Source of the DNA: Petrosia ficiformis
Lineage: Eukaryota > Porifera > Demospongiae > Haplosclerida > Petrosiidae
Direction: 5' to 3'
Assembly (NCBI GenBank): GCA_947044365.1
Contig: OX345640.1
Coordinates: 6,064,001-6,128,000 of the forward strand
DNA length: 64,000 bases
Shown here piece by piece: positions 60,130-64,000 of the stretch. The translations under genes were made by a program, and so were the position numbers. Within the stretch, counting starts at the first letter, position 1. The number at the start of each line of letters is the position of its first letter. Under the pieces are notes generated by a model. The model was given only the letters and a program-made list of their open reading frames with translations. It did not search any database and was not told where the DNA came from.

Positions 60130-60890
60130 TACACAATCATCTATAAAGTCTTTGGTATAAAGGAGTTGTGCGAGAGGAACATTCAGTGGTTGATATGGGA
60201 ACACTTAATTTGATTGGTCTCAAAACCTTTCTGTGTTTGGTATGAATTGTTTTCACCAATGGAGTATTACAAAATGTCTTGGCAGGGTTCTTGAACTTAG
60301 GTCTAACAATATCACTACATAACTTTCCTTCAGCAATTCTAATTTGAAGACAAGATTTATACTCATATATTGAGTTGCACTTTGAACAACTACGTACTCA
60401 GTGAACAATATTTCACTCATGCCTACAAGCTTGCAAAACGTATTCAGTAAAAGAGGTACATTGTTACCAACAGCTACTATTCCAGGACACTGAAAGGCAG
60501 AACCAAAGACAGAATTTAAGAATCCTCACCATCATAAATATTGTTCTGTTTGAAATTCGATACAAGTGCTGCCAGAAAGACAAGTACAATCAACTGTTTG
60601 ACAGAATGTAATGTACTGCATTTATCATATACACCGTCATTGTCTGCATAGTTGTCTGTACTGTCTTTAGATGACGACTTATTGCTTGCCTACTAAAGTA
60701 TAAAATAAAATTTAATTTCTTGTTGTGCTCAGTACACACAGGGTCAAGAATAATTTAGGAATTATCACTCTAGTAAAACACGTACAAGTATACATGCAGT
60801 TGATTTCTTATTATTAAACTCACTTGGGACTCTGTCGAACTTAATGCAGAGCTTGAACGCGTCTTAGATTCAGAATCTTTACTAGCAAGA
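60130..60890 (-). pseudogene. CACTA-like (Transposase_21-type) zinc-binding fragment
   Basis: Minus-strand exon-like pieces: 60824 to about 60890 (Ser-rich, ending SSTESQ at donor GTGAGT); 60530-60689 (acceptor TTTAGTAG, then SVKQLIVLVFLAALVSNF, donor GTGAGG); from about 60488 a frame VGNNVPLLLNTFCKLVGMSE; then in a shifted frame CSKCNSIYEYKSCLQIRIA with FKNPAKTFCNTPLVKTI, stopping near 60145. The CxxC...C...C pattern after a hydrophobic helix resembles the N-terminal zinc-binding region of Transposase_21 (EnSpm/CACTA) proteins in cnidarians and sponges. Frame changes suggest decay or a missed intron. The family call is tentative. Confidence 0.4.
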
Positions 60891-61033
60891 CTAATATGAT
60901 TATATAATACTGCCACCTACCATACAAGTTCATTCTAAAAAATAAAATCCAGAAGGAATACAAGTTGCTCCCACCCACGCGCTGAGGGTTACTATACATT
61001 TTTATACAGGAAAGAATATTACCACAGCTGCTG

Positions 61034-61739
61034 GTTACCCTCGCCGCGTAGCGTAGGCGGAAGGGTACGGTAATCGTTTTGTCTGTGTGTCTGTCTGTTA
61101 GCACGTTTTCTGGAAAAATAAAAACATTGACAATTCAAATGGGGTACTGGTAGACTTCAAATTATACAAGGCAAAAAAATAACGTAGGAATTCTTCTCAA
61201 ACCTTTTGGTTCTGAAGTTATGACAATTTTTATAACTCACAGTTACCGTTTCACAACTTTAAGATGAAACGAGGGCAATAACGAGAGTAAATATGGACAC
61301 ACAAAACACAAGTGATCCTGTTTCATGGCTGTCGCTAGCCAAGATACACTTCAAACCAAAAACAATCGAGGTAATCAAGATAGAAAGCTACCTAGCTCCA
61401 CCTACAGGTATGTGCATGCGTCATGTAATAAACACGTGGTAGAGGCGATTCAATAGTCAATACGTTTTCACACGGAGACTTTACAGGTAGACTTGAGAAC
61501 TTCTTCATTGTTTGAGAATTAGATGTAAGATATAATTATATACAAATTATATATTTCATTGATATCCTTATTTTGTCTTTTAGGATATAAAGTTATAACA
61601 GTTTTAATTAATGCCCATAAATGTTATATATCTATTCCATGTAACAAAAGTATTGTTTGTTTCATACACAAACTTTATTATATTTTGAAAAAAATTGTAG
61701 TGCTTTGTATTACTTTGCCATGTAGGCGAGGGTCCCGTC
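61034..61739. repeat. Interspersed repeat (ACCCTCGCC...GGCGAGGGT), copy 2
   Basis: Begins ACCCTCGCCGCGTAGCGTAG and shares about 560 bp of ordered sequence with 6715-7330. The complementary end GGCGAGGGT is at 61731-61739. A short related end occurs at 15312-15345. The 112-codon frame at 61559-61897 crosses the right end and is not a convincing gene. Confidence 0.65.
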
Positions 61740-61946
61740 CCGACGGCGCTCGTATTACTATTGCTGTCACTACTGCTACGATTACTATAATAGGACTCAG
61801 CTTTATCACGCCATTCCTTGGTCTTATATCATTGAACTGGAGTTTGTGGCGATCTGAATATGAGGACTTTGTTACACTGCATATGTGTGGACAGTAATAA
61901 CACCGCCTTTTCAACACAAGCAGATTCCATTTATGCACAAGGAAAC

Positions 61947-61997
61947 GCCCACTGAATTACAGCACTGAGCAGAGCTCAGTGCTGTAATTCAGTGGGC
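61947..61997. repeat. Perfect 24-bp palindrome, 3-nt loop
   Basis: Left arm 61947-61970 (GCCCACTGAATTACAGCACT plus GAGC), loop AGA, right arm 61974-61997 is its exact complement. It stands directly beside the element at 62001-62626. It could be a cruciform-forming site or two inverted copies of one short flank. Confidence 0.95.
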
Positions 61998-62000
61998 ATT

Positions 62001-62626
62001 CAGGGTTGCCAGTTTGTGAACAAAGTCCATAGATCTATGAACTTTTTGTGAACCTGAACATTTTTATGAACTTTCTATGAACTTTTAATAATTTTTATGA
62101 ACATTTTGTGAACTTATCTTTCAAATACTACACTACATACATTAATTAACAACTGTGTGTACACTCTTAACCATCCCTCTTCATTAAACAATTTAAAGTT
62201 AAAACTGCTTAGAGAAGTGGCTTGATCTTTTTTCTTGCAGCTGACATGTGACAATGTGTGGCACTAGCATAGCAATGAATAAAAGCCTTCAAGGGTGTGT
62301 TGAATTTACTCGTCCTTTATAGAACTCAAGCGAAGAATGACAACTGATAATTTGTACAGTGCTGACCCAGATGAAGAATCAGATTCTGATGAAAACTAAT
62401 TGTAGTAATTATGATAAACCTTGCTACCTATCGCTAGCTTAGATGTAGAATGTAGTAATTATTCATTGTAATAAATAATTAGTACTTTAATTAGCTGCTT
62501 ATTAACTTCCAATGAATCGTCCAAAAACATTTCCTCACGTAGAGGGACAAAATTATTAGATCCACAGAAAAAATTTGAAACATGAAATTTTTGTGAACTT
62601 TTGGACAAACCCACCTGGCAACCTTG
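62001..62626. mobile_element. MITE with CAGGGTTGCCAG ends
   Basis: Left end CAGGGTTGCCAG at 62001 and right end, reverse-complemented, CAAGGTTGCCAG at 62626. Sub-terminal TGAACTTTT and TTTTGTGAAC motifs repeat on both sides. CAGGGTTGCC ends are common in hAT-like elements. No 8-bp duplication is visible, and the left flank is the palindrome at 61947-61997. A short acidic frame (ADPDEESDSDEN, ending 62399) is inside. Confidence 0.55.
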
Positions 62627-62744
62627 CTGAGCACAGGATACGCGGAAGCAAAGAAGTTCGTTTTCCTGAGAGAAAGACATTTTTCACACAATTGAAACGA
62701 AAGGTATGTTATTATTTTGTTGAAGTTTTTCTATAATTGTCACC

Positions 62745-62827
62745 AGGTTCGGGCTATATCACATCCTCAGACACAAAACTCAGGTCCTATATTTTGTATA
62801 TAGGACCTGTTAGCATACTATATATAT

Positions 62828-62871
<44 letters not shown>

Positions 62872-62875
62872 TACT
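62745..62875. repeat. Arm of palindromic element plus AT array
   Basis: GGTTCGGGCTATATCACATC and ACTCAGGTCCTATATTTTG match, in the opposite sense, the right arm of the element at 38430-38660. They are again followed by a TA array (about 62826-62868). Confidence 0.7.
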
Positions 62876-63567
62876 GAAGTTTATGTGAAGATCGCACTAT
62901 CTGTTTATATCTGTATCTATGTACATCGTACACCATTCAGATACCAGACTAAAACTGCCACAACTAAAATTATCAACAACCAGACTGCTATAGTTGTAGA
63001 TATTAATATGTTAATACGTATGTAGGTTGGGTAGTATACAACCGAAAATTTTGCTATATAATTTTATATAGGATAAACATATTGTTTTTTAACTATAGTC
63101 AGAGTTATATATTATTCTTACATTTATGCCCCTTTACAACAGAAGCTATATATATTCTTTTTTTGTTGAATGTACATAAGTATCAAGCTATAGTGGATAT
63201 TGTTTTCACGGAATACCTGCATTCTAACATCCTGCTTTGGCTTTTAAGCTTAGGACAGAGATTGTACATTTCTAGTTTCTGAACCTGCAAGGCTGTGCAT
63301 GCACAAATGTCAAATGGTCAAAATTTTGCACCTACTTAAACTGAATGCAGTCACATCTTTTTGTATGATAATTATATTTCTAACATTAAGCATAGACCTT
63401 TGCCTTATATAGAGCAAGATCTATTGTACTATGATTTTAGAATAATAATGTGTCTTACAAAACTCCAGGCTCCAATTAGAGTCATTATCAACAATTTTCA
63501 TTGTTACATTGAATCTTATTATCAGTTGTACCATCATAAATTTTTGTTCAGGTTAATTAACGTGACA
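62876..63567. other. Upstream region of the right-edge gene
   Basis: AT-rich DNA without a recognised repeat or family feature. The open frame that enters the exon at 63568 extends back to 63361, so the true start could be earlier. Confidence 0.4.
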
Positions 63568-63713
63568 ATGAGTCTGAAACTGGTTATTGGAGTGCTGGCT
63601 AGTAGTATTGTTCCACTAATTACCTACATTGTATCTACAATCGTTGCTCATGTGCAATTGAACAAGCTTTTGAAGCCTGAGCCCAATGATGAAGACTATA
63701 CTCATAATTATAA
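63568..63713 (+). CDS. First exon of an unidentified membrane protein gene (partial)
   Basis: ATG at 63568 opens 48 codons plus two bases: MSLKLVIGVLASSIVPLITY, then a continuing hydrophobic stretch, a short polar segment and the acidic LLKPEPNDEDYTHNY. It ends at a good donor (AA|GTGAGT) at 63713/63714. The hydrophobic helix near the N-terminus suggests a signal anchor. The rest lies beyond the window, so the family is unknown. It is not alike in sequence to the receptor anchor exon. Confidence 0.45.
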
Positions 63714-64000
63714 GTGAGTTCATTATATCTTATTTTTGTAGCATTACAAATGTAAACAGTAAATGGATATTTTAACCATGCTTTAATAATACCACTTGTT
63801 TGGTAATACAAATGCATTAGTTTCAGTTCTTAATGTACGTTAACTACTATACATGTACATAAAGTACATACTTGCAACATGATTTGTAAATTCCCCTTAA
63901 CTTGTGATATAACTGTATTATTACAATGTATAATGTTTGTATATCCTGTGTGTGTTGTTGTTAGTGGGTTACATGAGTTTCAATACAATATTATTAATAT

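Noticed and set aside
61559..61938. Overlapping frames on both strands
   Set aside because: They cross the end of an interspersed repeat; the two strands are shadows and neither has domain motifs.

Overview
The window looks like AT-rich nuclear DNA of an early-branching animal, most likely a sponge. The reasons are small introns with animal-type splice sites, divergent Frizzled-class receptor genes, a furin-cleavable cysteine-rich membrane protein family, and a dense load of animal-type DNA transposons (pogo/Tigger, MULE, Crypton-derived, Tnp_4, CACTA-like, hAT-like and TTAA-flanked elements). There are no operons, no ribosome binding sites and no compact prokaryotic gene order. The taxon is an inference; I ran no search.

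The core (about 7.3-46 kb) is a head-to-tail array on the minus strand of a split Frizzled/Smoothened-type (class F) seven-pass receptor gene. I can assemble three copies by homology and splice sites. Copy A is 10693-23164, ten coding exons plus an ATG-only first exon, about 518 aa. Copy B is 27627-34177 and is rearranged. Copy C is 35744-45863, about 533 aa. A fourth copy (copy 0) is cut by the left edge: its second CRD exon begins at 33 and a block matching promoter plus exon 1 survives at 7362-7600. In A and C the exon lengths sum to whole codons. Both contain an internal intron of only 34-35 nt in TM2. Copy B has lost the N-terminal membrane exon, turned the tiny intron into coding sequence, expanded TM1 and changed the CRD, yet can still be read as one frame. 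All copies lack the KTxxxW motif that classical Frizzleds use to bind Dishevelled.

A second family, a type II membrane protein with a furin site and a 16-cysteine PLA2-like tail, has one intact gene (50627-51607) and two decayed copies (5346-6028, 55651-56540). They lie in a segmentally duplicated block seen at 1.5-6.5, 48.8-52.0 and 53.2-56.7 kb. One copy lies inside the locus of the disrupted receptor copy 0.

The edges and introns hold mobile DNA: a Ty3/gypsy gag-protease remnant with its 5' LTR (161-1544), a Crypton-derived fragment (23.7-24.3 kb), a deleted Tigger-like element with clear TIRs (24403-24996), a second pogo/Tigger transposase remnant (43.2-43.9 kb), a MULE-like element with SWIM finger, TIRs and target duplication (47097-48514), a SWIM plus YqaJ-exonuclease remnant (57.5-58.7 kb), a Tnp_4-type transposase remnant with an internal AT microsatellite (58.9-59.4 kb), a CACTA-like zinc-binding fragment (60.1-60.9 kb), and many MITEs and foldback elements. 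Comparing the duplicated blocks gives clear empty sites for two of these. At the right edge a plus-strand exon (63568-63713) starts a further membrane protein gene that leaves the window. No tRNA, rRNA or CRISPR array was seen.
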